Source: Hyphomicrobiales bacterium
GTDB lineage: Bacteria; Pseudomonadota; Alphaproteobacteria; Rhizobiales; Devosiaceae
DNA length: 64,000 nt
Reading direction: 5' to 3'
Assembly: GCA_900470445.1 (NCBI GenBank)
Contig: UCAU01000022.1
Coordinates: 1 to 64,000, forward strand
The notes beneath the pieces were generated by a model, which was not told where the DNA came from, made no database searches, and worked only from the letters and a program-made list of their open reading frames with translations. Within the stretch, counting starts at the first letter, position 1; the number at the start of each line of letters is the position of its first letter. Positions 1 through 8,365 of the stretch are shown here, piece by piece. The translations under genes were made by a program, and so were the position numbers.

Positions 1-498
1 GCGGCGACCACCCCGATCCACTCCAATGAACTGGTGGTCTATCAAGGCATCAGCCCAGACCAGCTGGGCTTGGCCAGCTATCCGTTGATCAGCGATGGCG
101 CCGGCGGGCATTACCGCAAACCCTCGCAGTTCTTCTCCGTCAGCGGCGCCTCGCAAAATGCCGAACAGGCGGCGGCGTTCATTTCCTATTTCGTCAACGA
201 TCCAGCTGCAGCCAAGCTGCTCGGCGTCGAACGCGGCGTGCCCTGCACCCAGACCGCGCGTGAGGCCGTCGCCAATGAGCTATCGCCGGAAAGCCGGGCC
301 GCGCTCGATTTCGTTACCTCGCTTGGTGCCCTGGTCGGCCCGCTACCGCCATCCCCGCCCCCCGCTGCTGGCGAGGTCAGCAAGGCGCTTGGCAATATCT
401 CCCAGGAGATCGCCTTTGGCATGCGCTCACCCGAAGATGCCGCCCAGACCTTCGTCGCCGACGCAGCCGCCATCCTTGCCCGCAGCAGCGGATCGTAG
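1..498 (+). CDS. ABC transporter solute-binding protein, C-terminal part (cut by window edge)
   Basis: The reading frame is open from base 1 and ends at a TAG at 496-498, so only the last ~165 residues are visible. The text has the feel of the C-terminal lobe of a family 1 (sugar-type) extracellular solute-binding protein: a stretch around QFFSVSGASQNAEQAAAFISYF, where helices close over the ligand, then a 'GVERGVPCTQTAREAV' segment typical of CUT1 binding proteins. Such proteins deliver a sugar to an inner-membrane ABC permease. The N-terminus, signal peptide and partner genes lie upstream of the window. The substrate cannot be read from this fragment. It is probably unrelated to the iron locus that follows, which has its own promoter region. 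Confidence 0.75.
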   Translation, partial: AATTPIHSNELVVYQGISPDQLGLASYPLISDGAGGHYRKPSQFFSVSGASQNAEQAAAFISYFVNDPAAAKLLGVERGVPCTQTAREAVANELSPESRAALDFVTSLGALVGPLPPSPPPAAGEVSKALGNISQEIAFGMRSPEDAAQTFVADAAAILARSSGS

Positions 499-558
499 TC
501 GGTTGGCGGGGATACCGCTGGCGAGATAGCCTGGTGCCATCTAGCCACTACTTAAACT

Positions 559-573
559 TGACATGCCAGATCA
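559..573 (+). promoter_or_regulatory. RirA-type iron-responsive operator (IRO box) before the siderophore import operon
   Basis: The bases read TGA, nine bases, TCA, which is the published core of the RirA operator in Rhizobiales (TGA-N9-TCA). The same element with nearly identical flanks (AAACTTGACATG on the left, ATCATAAAATCTAGTCCGA on the right) recurs in reverse orientation at 6663-6677, before the third binding-protein gene. The shared right flank contains TAAAAT (574-579), a plausible -10 element that the regulator would cover. Expected effect: repression when iron is sufficient. The match is visible; the identity of the regulator is inferred, and no rirA gene lies in the window. Confidence 0.7.
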
Positions 574-622
574 TAAAATCTAGTCCGAGGGCTTGCAAAG
601 TGACGTCGCGGCGGGCTGGCAC

Positions 623-1474
623 ATGGATATCCAAGATCAGGCAAGGGCGAAGAACGAGCGGCTCGAGGCCATGGAGCTGCGCGCCGGCTATGACGACACC
701 ACTATTCTCGATGGCCTCGATTTTGCGGTGCCCAGTGGCGCTTTGACCATTCTGGTCGGCGCCAATGGGTGCGGCAAATCCACCCTGCTCAAGACGCTGG
801 CGCGCATCCTCATGCCAAGCCATGGCTACGTGCTGCTAGATGGCAAGGACATCCACAAAGCCGCTACGCGCGAGGTGGCGCGCAAACTCGGCCTCTTGCC
901 ACAGGGGCCGGTGGCGCCGGAAGGGCTGAGCGTGCGCGAGCTGGTGGCGCAGGGGCGGTTCCCCCATCAATCGCTGCTGCGGCAATGGAGTTCGAGCGAC
1001 GAGGCGGCGGTCAATGCGGCCATGCTCACCGCCCAGGTCACGGACTTTGCCGACCGACCAGTGGATTCCCTCTCGGGCGGGCAGCGTCAGCGCTGCTGGG
1101 TTGCCATGGCACTGGCGCAAGAAACTGATCTGATCCTGCTCGACGAACCCACCACCTTTCTCGATCTCAAGGTGCAGGTGGATGTGATGAACCTGCTGCA
1201 CGATCTGGCACACAAGACTGGCCGCACGCTGGTCGTGGTGCTGCACGAACTCAGTCTTGCCGCTGCCTATGCAGACACTCTCGTGATGATGCGGGCTGGG
1301 CGCATTGTGTGTTCGGGCGCACCCGAGACGGTTTTTACGGCCCAAAATATCAAAACCGTGTTCGATCTGGATGCTAATGTGCTGCGCGATCCGGCATCGG
1401 GTCGCCTCTTCTGCATGCCGACGCGGGGGGCGCCCGCAAGCACCCATATCCTTCCGGCTCTGGCTACGGCATGA
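623..1474 (+). CDS. iron-siderophore ABC transporter, ATP-binding protein
   Basis: FepC/FecE-type ATPase of about 283 residues that powers import of ferric siderophore from the periplasm. Visible motifs are Walker A GANGCGKST (residues ~46-54), signature LSGGQRQR (~150-157), Walker B LILLDEP (~170-176) and the switch histidine in VVLHELS (H208). The frame also has a TTG at 593, but that lies only ~14 bases past the likely -10 element inside the operator region, so I prefer the ATG at 623. An ATG at 671 (MELRAGY) is also possible. The gene overlaps the first permease by four bases (ATGA), showing translational coupling. Confidence 0.9.
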   Translation: MDIQDQARAKNERLEAMELRAGYDDTTILDGLDFAVPSGALTILVGANGCGKSTLLKTLARILMPSHGYVLLDGKDIHKAATREVARKLGLLPQGPVAPEGLSVRELVAQGRFPHQSLLRQWSSSDEAAVNAAMLTAQVTDFADRPVDSLSGGQRQRCWVAMALAQETDLILLDEPTTFLDLKVQVDVMNLLHDLAHKTGRTLVVVLHELSLAAAYADTLVMMRAGRIVCSGAPETVFTAQNIKTVFDLDANVLRDPASGRLFCMPTRGAPASTHILPALATA

Positions 1475-2490
1475 ACAGCGCCGCCGGGGTCTCGCCCGTC
1501 ATACGCACTAGCCGCTGGCTCGGCTTGCCAGTGGCGCTGAGTCTGATCGCAGCGATCTTCTGCCTTCATATCGCGTTGGGTGCTAAGCTGTTGCCGCTCA
1601 ACGTCGTCTTCGAAGCGCTGACCGCGCGCGATCCCAGCAATTTCAACCACACCATCATCTGGGACCTACGGCTGCCGCGCGCGCTGGTGGGCATGATCGT
1701 TGGAGCATCGCTCTCGGTTGCCGGCGCTTTGATGCAGGGTGTTACCCGCAATCCACTGGCCGAGCCGGGCATTCTGGGCCTCATGGCGGGCGCGGCATTC
1801 GCTGTGGTCTTCGGCATCGGGATGCTTGGTCTGGTGGACAATACCGCCATTCCGCCGATGGCCGCCGGTGGAGCGCTCGGGGCGGCATGCCTGGTCTATC
1901 TTATCGCTCGTTGGGTACCCGGCGGCACGTCGCCGCTGACCTTGACGCTGGCCGGGGCGGTGGTCACCGCATTCCTCGGGGCACTGACTTCTGTCGCCTT
2001 CCTGCTGCGCGAGAACGCTTTTGACTCTTATCGCGTCTGGCTCTCCGGTTCGCTGGCGGGACGCGATCTGTCCATGCTGCTGACGGCTGGGCCCGTGCTT
2101 ATTGTCGCCCTGCTACTATCCTTCGCTTTGGCACGTCAGATCACGGCACTTGCCATGGGCGAGGAAGTAGCTCAGGCGCTAGGCGTGCGCACCGGCTGGC
2201 TCAAGGCGCAATTGCTGGTCTGCGTCGTGGCGCTGACGGCCGGTTCGGTGGCCCTGGCCGGACCACTCGGCTTTGTTGGCCTGGTCATCCCCCATGTGGT
2301 GCGGCTCTTCACTGGCGCCGACTATCGCTGGATCGTGCCCTATTCGGCAGTGCTCGGGGCCGGCTATTTGCTGGCAGTTGATGTCGCGGCGCGCATGCTG
2401 TTCCGCCCGGCCGAGATTTCCACCGGCATCATCACCGCACTGATCGGCGCGCCGATCTTCATCTACCTCATTCGCCAGCGAGCCCGCTGA
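1471..2490 (+). CDS. iron-siderophore ABC transporter permease, FecCD family (first)
   Basis: 339-residue integral membrane subunit of the BtuC/FecCD family. Family marks are the N-terminal DLRLPRALVGMIVGASLSVAG segment, the 'GVTRNPLAEPGILG' loop, and the C-terminal 'GPLGFVGLVIPHVVRLF' segment that contacts the ATPase. About nine or ten hydrophobic segments are visible. It should form a heterodimer with the permease that follows. Start ATG is inside the stop of the ATPase gene, and its own TGA shares one base with the next ATG, so all three are read as one unit. Confidence 0.92.
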   Translation: MNSAAGVSPVIRTSRWLGLPVALSLIAAIFCLHIALGAKLLPLNVVFEALTARDPSNFNHTIIWDLRLPRALVGMIVGASLSVAGALMQGVTRNPLAEPGILGLMAGAAFAVVFGIGMLGLVDNTAIPPMAAGGALGAACLVYLIARWVPGGTSPLTLTLAGAVVTAFLGALTSVAFLLRENAFDSYRVWLSGSLAGRDLSMLLTAGPVLIVALLLSFALARQITALAMGEEVAQALGVRTGWLKAQLLVCVVALTAGSVALAGPLGFVGLVIPHVVRLFTGADYRWIVPYSAVLGAGYLLAVDVAARMLFRPAEISTGIITALIGAPIFIYLIRQRAR

Positions 2491-3557
2491 TGAGCACCAT
2501 CGCCGCCTCTCGCTGGTATGTGCTGCGCCTATTCGGCGAACGCATCGCCCTGCGGCTGCCCGTTGGGGCGCTTGGCTGGCTCGTTGCATCCTTGCTGCTG
2601 CTCGCCGCCATCATCGCCTATAGCCTCACCATCGGCAGCCAACCGACCAGCCTTTCCGAAGTCTGGCGCACGTTGAGCGGCGAAACCGTCAGCAAGACCA
2701 TCGACAATGTCGTTTGGGAATTCCGCTTTCCGCGTGCCCTGGCTGCCGCTTTAGTCGGCGCCATGTTTGCCCTCTCGGGCGCAGCGCTGCAAAACGTCAC
2801 CCGCAATGGCCTGGCCGATCCGTCCCTGGTGGGCGTGGCGCAAGGCGCCGGGCTCGCCGTGGTTGCGCTGACCGTGTTGTGGCCCAGTGGCTTGGCAACA
2901 CTACGGCCTTGGGTGGCATTTGGCGGCTCCATGCTGGTGGCCATTCTGATCCAGAGCCTGACCTGGACGACGAGGGATGCCAGCTCCGTCCGCTTTATCC
3001 TGATGGGCGTCGGGGTTGCTGCACTCATCTCAGCCGGCACGTCGGTGCTGATGACCTATGGCGACATCGAACGGGTACTTTCGGTTTTGACCTGGCTCAA
3101 TGGCTCGATCAATGCTGCCAATTGGAGCGATGTGCAGATGCTCGCCGCCTGGTCGGCAGTGCTGCTGCCCGCCTTACTGCTGCTCTCGCGCTCCACCGCA
3201 GCCCTACGCATGGGTGACGCCACCGCCACTGCCCTCGGCGCCCCGGTGCGCTGGGTACGCTATGGCCTCATCACCACCGCTGTAGGCTTTGCCGCAATAG
3301 GCACCGCCGTTGTGGGGCCGCTCGGCTTTGTCGGGCTGATCGCGCCGCATGCCGCGCGCCGCCTCGCCCCCTCGGGCGTCGCCCTGCATCTGCTGCTCAC
3401 GGCAACGCTGGGCGCGGCCCTGGTCTGCGCCGCTGACCTGGTGGGGCGCACCCTGATGGCCCCGGTCCAGATTCCCGCCGGTCTCGTCACCGATCTGATC
3501 GGCGTGCCGATCTTTCTCATCCTGCTGCGCCGGGCCGCGCGTCGGACTGCTCTTTAA
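2490..3557 (+). CDS. iron-siderophore ABC transporter permease, FecCD family (second)
   Basis: 355-residue FecCD permease, partner of the preceding one. It shows the same landmarks: EFRFPRALAAALVGAMFALSG near residue 80, NVTRNGLADPSLVG, and GPLGFVGLIAPHAARRL near residue 280. Two different permeases are usual for Fec/Fep-type importers that use a heterodimeric pore. It starts in a TGATG overlap and is followed after 10 bases by the first binding-protein gene, so the operon order is ATPase, permease, permease, binding protein, binding protein. Confidence 0.92.
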   Translation: MSTIAASRWYVLRLFGERIALRLPVGALGWLVASLLLLAAIIAYSLTIGSQPTSLSEVWRTLSGETVSKTIDNVVWEFRFPRALAAALVGAMFALSGAALQNVTRNGLADPSLVGVAQGAGLAVVALTVLWPSGLATLRPWVAFGGSMLVAILIQSLTWTTRDASSVRFILMGVGVAALISAGTSVLMTYGDIERVLSVLTWLNGSINAANWSDVQMLAAWSAVLLPALLLLSRSTAALRMGDATATALGAPVRWVRYGLITTAVGFAAIGTAVVGPLGFVGLIAPHAARRLAPSGVALHLLLTATLGAALVCAADLVGRTLMAPVQIPAGLVTDLIGVPIFLILLRRAARRTAL

Positions 3558-3567
3558 GGATCAAGCC

Positions 3568-4548
3568 ATGAAACTGCTTCTAGCCGCCGCTGCCATTCTT
3601 GGGGGATTGCTCACCGCATCGGCGTGGGCGCAGGAGACCCGCCCCTTCGAGGCTGCCAATGGCACAATCGATATTCCGGTCGAGCCTCTGCGCATCGTTT
3701 CACTGCATGATCTGAGCATCACCCTGCCGCTGGTCGAATTCGGCGCCACCAACCATGTCGTAGGCAGCCATGGACGGCTCGAAGAAGACAACATTCCCTA
3801 TATTCGTGGCGCAAAGGAGCTCTACGAAACCAGTTTCGACAATACCGACATCAAGTTCCTCGGCGTCTTCAACGAGATCGATCTCGAACTGATTGCCGGG
3901 CTTGAGCCTGATCTGATCATCGGCCGGTCTGGTAATGACGACGCCCTGCTGCCCAATCTCGAAAAACTTGCACCCACCATTCTGATAGACCAGCGCGGGC
4001 TGGGCTTTTTCGGCGCTCTGCAAGCGGTGGCCGACGCCGCAGGCGTGCTGCCCGAATATGAGCATCTGCGCGCCCGCTATGACGCCCAGGTCGTCGAATT
4101 CAAGCGGTTGGTGCCCAATGCCGCCAATATCTCGGTCGCTATCCTGCAGCCCTGGCCCGATGACGGCTATATCGCCGCCAGCAAGGATTATTACGCCCTC
4201 TCCCAATTGCTAGACGATGTCGGCTTTACCAGGCCCACCATCATTGCCGAACTGGAGAAAGGCTCACTCGATCTGAGCCCCGAATTCCTGCCTGAGGTCG
4301 ATGCAGATTTCATTGTCTCGACTTATGAACCCCTCTATCCCGACGAGCGCAGCCCTGCCGAGATTCGCGCCGCCTTCGAGAAGATCGTACCCGGCTACTG
4401 CCAGGCCCTGCATGCCTGCAGCAATAACCAGCATATCTTCTTGCACCGTACGCCGATCTATTCGTCGTCGTTCAAGTCGCTTGAGACGGCCTATCTGCAA
4501 CTGCTCACCCACATTGCCGGCCGCGCCTTCGTGCCGCTGTCCAAGTAA
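3568..4548 (+). CDS. iron-siderophore periplasmic binding protein (paralogue 1)
   Basis: 326 residues with a clear signal peptide (MKLLLAAAAILGG...SAWA, cleavage before QE). The mature part follows the FepB/FhuD-like class III binding-protein pattern: RIVSLHDLSITLPLVEFG at the start of lobe 1 and LEPDLIIGR before the linking helix. Near the C-terminus there is a cysteine pair in GYCQALHACSNNQ that also occurs in the next two binding proteins, suggesting a conserved disulfide peculiar to this subfamily. No lipobox is seen, so it is probably soluble in the periplasm. It lies 10 bases after the permease gene. Confidence 0.88.
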   Translation: MKLLLAAAAILGGLLTASAWAQETRPFEAANGTIDIPVEPLRIVSLHDLSITLPLVEFGATNHVVGSHGRLEEDNIPYIRGAKELYETSFDNTDIKFLGVFNEIDLELIAGLEPDLIIGRSGNDDALLPNLEKLAPTILIDQRGLGFFGALQAVADAAGVLPEYEHLRARYDAQVVEFKRLVPNAANISVAILQPWPDDGYIAASKDYYALSQLLDDVGFTRPTIIAELEKGSLDLSPEFLPEVDADFIVSTYEPLYPDERSPAEIRAAFEKIVPGYCQALHACSNNQHIFLHRTPIYSSSFKSLETAYLQLLTHIAGRAFVPLSK

Positions 4549-4556
4549 AGCAAACC

Positions 4557-5504
4557 ATGAAAACTTTCGTTTTTGCCTTCTGCCTTGCTGTGCTGGCCAT
4601 GGCCCCAAGCCAGGCTCAGGACACCCGCTCCTTCACCGACGATCTGGGCCGCGTGGTCGAAATCCCGGCCCAACCGAAACGCATCGCCGCGCTCGATGAC
4701 CTGCGGCTAAGCGTGCCGCTGATCGAGTTGGATGTCCTGCCCATTGCCTCGCACGGCCGTACCAACGACGATCAACCCTATATTCGCTCCGGCCTGATCC
4801 TCACCGGGGTCGATTTCGCCACGTCCGACATTACTTTCCTGGGCAATGAGCCAATCGACATCGAAGCACTAGCCGCCGCTGCACCCGATCTGATCGTTAC
4901 CCTCGTCTCCCGCGATGTGCCGCTCGACCAGCTCGAGCGAATCGCACCGACTGTGGTGTTCGACGAGACCATCAGCGATCGTTTCGATATCTACGCCCGC
5001 CTGGCCGATCTAACCGGCACCACGCCCACCCTCGCCCGCCTGGAAGCCCGCTATCAGGCGCAACTGGCGCAACTGGTGCGGCTTGTTGATGCAAAGAACA
5101 TCTCAGTGATGGAAGGCTCCGGCGGCGCGATTTCCGTGCAGCACAGCTATGGTAGCCTGGGCAAGGTATTGCGCGATGCCGGCTTCCGCTTCCCAGCGCT
5201 CATCGATGCCATTCCTCAAGGCGGAGAGCAGGAACTGAGCGCCGAATTGCTGCCGGACCTGGATGCCGATGTCATATTCGACACCTTCCGGACCGATCGC
5301 GGCGAAACGCCTGCCGACGCCGACGCGCGCATGCAGGAAGCGCTCCCCGGCTATTGCGAGCAGCTCTGGGCCTGCCGGAACGAGCAATATTTCCGCCTGC
5401 CGCGCGACGAGGCCTATGCCATTTCTTACCAAAGACTGAGCAGCATCACCGCGACGCTCCTGGCCCTGATGAACAGCCAGACTCTTCGCACAAGGGATCA
5501 ATAG
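4557..5504 (+). CDS. iron-siderophore periplasmic binding protein (paralogue 2)
   Basis: 315 residues with a signal peptide (MKTFVFAFCLAVLAMAPSQA-QD). Sequence and layout parallel the preceding protein: RIAALDDLRLSVPLIELDV, AAPDLIVTL, and a C-terminal cysteine pair in GYCEQLWACRNEQ. The copies have diverged well beyond a recent duplication. They may bind different siderophores and share one permease/ATPase complex. The gene starts nine bases after its paralogue and ends the plus-strand operon. The next gene runs towards it on the other strand. Confidence 0.87.
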   Translation: MKTFVFAFCLAVLAMAPSQAQDTRSFTDDLGRVVEIPAQPKRIAALDDLRLSVPLIELDVLPIASHGRTNDDQPYIRSGLILTGVDFATSDITFLGNEPIDIEALAAAAPDLIVTLVSRDVPLDQLERIAPTVVFDETISDRFDIYARLADLTGTTPTLARLEARYQAQLAQLVRLVDAKNISVMEGSGGAISVQHSYGSLGKVLRDAGFRFPALIDAIPQGGEQELSAELLPDLDADVIFDTFRTDRGETPADADARMQEALPGYCEQLWACRNEQYFRLPRDEAYAISYQRLSSITATLLALMNSQTLRTRDQ

Positions 5505-5600
5505 GGTATCGGCCGAGATCCAACGCAGGACCACGACCGCTCGACAGCCTTGATGACCAGCACCGCCGCCAAATAACATCCGTTCCTTCAGGCGGCTACG

Positions 5601-6566
5601 CTACTCGGCCAAGGGTGTGAAACCACGGCCGGCGATATGGCTTTCCACCAGCTCCAACGCGAGTTCGAGCGAAGTCATGGAACTGCCGAAACTCGGACCA
5701 GGCAGCAGAACGAACTGGTTGTTGCGGCAGGCGGCGAGGGCCTGGCACCAGCCAGGCGAGAATTTCTCATAAGCCGCGCGAACGGTGGCCGGCGTGGCGT
5801 CGGCCTGCTGGCGATAGAACCCGAAGACGAAATCGGCGTCGAGCTCCTGGATCAATTCAGGACTGAATGTCATTTGGGGTTCGCTGAGATCGGCGATTGC
5901 CTTGGGCTTGGCAAAGCCGAGGTCATCGATCACGCGGGTGATTGCCCCAAGGTTGGCCTTATAGACCCATAGTTCTTCGGCAGCGGGAAACATGAACGTT
6001 GTCGCGACCGAGATATCGCCCGTATTGCCAATGAAGGAGCGGGCGCGCTCGACATTGTCGAGATAGCGTTGATATCGAGCTTCGAAGCGACCGCTCTGTC
6101 CGGTAATGTCGGCCAGCGTCCGCAGCGTGCCGATGAAGCCCAGGTTAGCGTTGTCAACCACCAGGGTCGGCGCGATCGACTGCAGTTGTTCGATTACTTT
6201 GGCGTCAGTGTAAAGTCCCCCGATAATCAGATCGGGTTCCAGGGCGGCGATGGCCTCCACGTCCAGCTGATTGAAGCCGCCGACATAGGCGATGTCGGTG
6301 TTGGAATAGTCGATCCCCAGCGTATCCATGCCCCCGCGCAGGAAATGGGTACCATCCTCGGCGGTACGGCCGGCGCTACCTATGACCGGCGCGCCCAGTT
6401 CATAGAGCGGTAGCGTCACGATCTGATCGTTGAGAGATACGATGCGCTGCGGCGCGGTCGGGATTTCGAATACTCCGTTGGCGACGGTGACGCTGCGGAT
6501 TTCCTGAGCAACGGTCGGTGCCACAGTAATGGCAACCGCAAGGATCAGAGCAATGAGCGTTTTCAT
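5601..6566 (-). CDS. iron-siderophore periplasmic binding protein (paralogue 3, opposite strand)
   Basis: About 321 residues with a signal peptide (MKTLIALILAVAITVAPTVA-QE). It is clearly related to the two preceding binding proteins: RIVSLNDQIVTLPLYELGAPVIGSAGR, LEPDLIIGGL and the cysteine pair in GWCQALAACRNNQ. I chose the ATG preceded by AAGAAAG; a TTG one codon upstream is also possible. It runs convergent to the main operon and has its own upstream RirA-type box (6663-6677) leaving an untranslated leader of roughly 80-100 bases. No permease or ATPase accompanies it, so it probably feeds the transporter of the operon opposite. Confidence 0.87.
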   Translation of the reverse strand: MKTLIALILAVAITVAPTVAQEIRSVTVANGVFEIPTAPQRIVSLNDQIVTLPLYELGAPVIGSAGRTAEDGTHFLRGGMDTLGIDYSNTDIAYVGGFNQLDVEAIAALEPDLIIGGLYTDAKVIEQLQSIAPTLVVDNANLGFIGTLRTLADITGQSGRFEARYQRYLDNVERARSFIGNTGDISVATTFMFPAAEELWVYKANLGAITRVIDDLGFAKPKAIADLSEPQMTFSPELIQELDADFVFGFYRQQADATPATVRAAYEKFSPGWCQALAACRNNQFVLLPGPSFGSSMTSLELALELVESHIAGRGFTPLAE

Positions 6567-6662
6567 CAATGTGCTTTCTTGAGCTTGGTTATTCGTCCCT
6601 GGGGGCTGCGTGTGTGACCCATACCCTAATGGCGCGCGCGCCAGCCTTCGGACTAGATTTTA

Positions 6663-6677
6663 TGATACAACATGTCA
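6663..6677 (-). promoter_or_regulatory. RirA-type iron-responsive operator (IRO box), second copy
   Basis: On the minus strand this reads TGA, nine bases, TCA with flanks almost identical to the box at 559-573, including the following CATAAAATCTAGTCCGA. It faces the lone binding-protein gene ending at 5601. Two matching operators pointing inward at both ends of the locus imply that all six genes are iron-regulated together. Confidence 0.68.
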
Positions 6678-6970
6678 AGTTTAGGCATCTGCACGGACGG
6701 CAACTCACCAATCATGCCGCCTACCGATTTCGTGTGTGATTTTCTGCCTGTCCCCCGTACCTGCCGACGATGACGCTGCAGCCCTTCGGTAGAAGGAAGC
6801 AGGTGACGTGCGGCCCAACTGGTGGCGCCGTTACGTTGCCCAAAACGCCGATCATGTCAGGCCGAGGAAGTAGAGAGAGAATTTCGGCCAATGTCCGGTA
6901 CAATCATCTTGCGGCAACGGCCGGCGCTTGATTCACCGTTGTCAGTCTGGCCTTCCGTTCGAGGTAACAT

Positions 6971-7204
6971 ATGCCCCAAAATTTCGCGTCAGCGATCATC
7001 CGTTGGCGAGATCACTTGGACAGCCAGCCGGGCGGGCTTTCCACGTTCGATCAATCCTATACGGTCTCAACAATGCTCTTTGGGTGCCATCGATACTTGG
7101 AAGCACACGGCGCGCATGCAACCCCGGAAAAAGACCGGATCGAGGCGATCAAGGGGGAGCTTGAGGCATGGATGCGTGAGCGAGGCTGTGTTTACTATCC
7201 GTAG
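6971..7204 (+). CDS. small hypothetical protein
   Basis: 77 residues, MPQNFASAIIRWRDHL... ending in CVYYP. I do not recognise the family. The start is supported by GAGGT seven bases before the ATG. The composition (helical, several charged residues, no signal or membrane segment) is protein-like, but longer overlapping frames exist on the same strand (6822-7229 and 6928-7164). It stands alone in a gene-poor stretch after the iron locus. Confidence 0.45.
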   Translation: MPQNFASAIIRWRDHLDSQPGGLSTFDQSYTVSTMLFGCHRYLEAHGAHATPEKDRIEAIKGELEAWMRERGCVYYP

Positions 7205-7328
7205 GTCCACCCAAGCATCGGTGATATGAGGCAGGGGCCTCGGTGGATCACCTTCCGCCGGGGCGGCGCCTGCTACCGAGCCGTAGTCACCTAGCAGGCG
7301 CCCTTTTCCAATTGGCGCCCCGTCTCCA

Positions 7329-7505
7329 TCAGCAAAGCTGCAACTTTAGCATGACAGGCGAGAGCGCCAGGCCAGGGATCGCGAGGCCAGCCTGCATGGT
7401 CTCGCACTCCCGAAATTGGACACCCGTAGGACAACAGCCCCATACAATCAAATCGTATGTGCCGCTGTCCTCAATGCTGCAAAGTATGCACGCAAACCGT
7501 CTCAT
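7329..7505 (-). CDS. possible small hypothetical protein
   Basis: 58 residues beginning MRRFACILCSIEDSG, with five cysteines. The ATG is preceded by GAAGG at good spacing. The frame extends upstream to a weaker start. Nothing in the sequence suggests a function, and a chance open frame cannot be excluded. Confidence 0.27.
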   Translation of the reverse strand: MRRFACILCSIEDSGTYDLIVWGCCPTGVQFRECETMQAGLAIPGLALSPVMLKLQLC

Positions 7506-7665
7506 ATTAGCCTTCTCGACCACCGCCTGAGCCAGCCATCCCAGAAAGGCTCGTTCCAAGCCAAGCTGTTGCTGGCTTCAGACAGAACGGTCGCTTCCCC
7601 CTCCTTCTTAATGGAGAAGCCTTTTCTAAAGTCGCGCTGCGGAGATCATCGTCCCCGACCAGCGC

Positions 7666-8097
7666 CTACTTTCGGGAATAGGTGCCGTCAAATGTCACGT
7701 TCATCCCGCCGCACATGTAGTTGTCCGAGACCTCAAGCGTCTGGCCAGACTGCGTTATGTTGACGACACAATCGTACTCATCCGCATCATCGATCCGCAG
7801 CGGTCCATTTTCTCCAACACCGAAGGAGACCTTGCCCTGCTCGATCCAACCTGCGGGCACCAACACGGAGAAGTCTCCGACATTGATCGCGCCGATGGCC
7901 GCTTTCTCCGGATCTTCGGCGCCATAGGTGGCATTTCCCTCAATAAGCAGGGCGTCACCATCAGCCTTGATAGTGATGAATTGTTCGGGTCCAGCGGCCC
8001 ATTCCCCTATCCAGGATGCAAGATCGGTTTTCTCCTGTGCCCATGCGGGCGACGCGCTGGCTATAGCCATCAGTACGTACGCAAAACGACGCTTCAT
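7666..8097 (-). CDS. small secreted protein of unknown function
   Basis: 143 residues with a signal peptide (MKRRFAYVLMAIASASPAWA-QE). The mature ~120 residues have the look of a compact lipocalin-like or META-type beta barrel: DLASWIGEWAAGPEQFITIKADGDALLIEG resembles the 'W-x-G-x-W' opening of small periplasmic barrels, and two cysteines (DCVVNI and MCGGM) could pair. The open frame runs further upstream, but the signal peptide start has GGAGAG five bases before the ATG, so I place the start at 8097. It is a single gene. Family assignment is only a resemblance. Confidence 0.7.
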   Translation of the reverse strand: MKRRFAYVLMAIASASPAWAQEKTDLASWIGEWAAGPEQFITIKADGDALLIEGNATYGAEDPEKAAIGAINVGDFSVLVPAGWIEQGKVSFGVGENGPLRIDDADEYDCVVNITQSGQTLEVSDNYMCGGMNVTFDGTYSRK

Positions 8098-8179
8098 AAA
8101 ACTCTCCATTACAAGTCCCGCTACCACACAGTTCTTTTCAAGGTAACCGTCATCTGTGCTGTTCGAATCTTCGCAAGGC

Positions 8180-8359
8180 TCACGCCGCGGACACAAACAA
8201 CGCAAGACCGTGTAAGCCGACGGAGATAGCGATAGCAACAATGGCTGACGGCAAGGTCGCATTGGCCATGGCCACTGGCCCAATGGCGCCGGCGGCCAAA
8301 ATGGCAAGAGCCACTCCATTCAAGAATTGGGCAATCGTTCGTTTCACATCTCGGCTCAT
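8180..8359 (-). CDS. small two-helix membrane protein
   Basis: A 59-residue reading frame, starting MSRDVKRTIAQFLNG and ending HGLALFVSAA. It is preceded by a strong ribosome binding site (AGGAGG, five bases before the ATG). Residues ~10-32 and ~37-58 are two hydrophobic segments rich in Ala, Gly and Ile separated by a short NATLP turn, so it is probably a helical hairpin in the inner membrane. The N-terminus is basic, which would keep both ends in the cytoplasm. I do not recognise the family. Confidence 0.62.
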   Translation of the reverse strand: MSRDVKRTIAQFLNGVALAILAAGAIGPVAMANATLPSAIVAIAISVGLHGLALFVSAA

Positions 8360-8365
8360 GGCATC

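Noticed and set aside
6721-6903. 60-residue minus-strand frame MYRTLAEILSLLPRP...
   Set aside because: Starts at TTG with no ribosome binding site and overlaps other frames; protein-like by eye but not enough to support.
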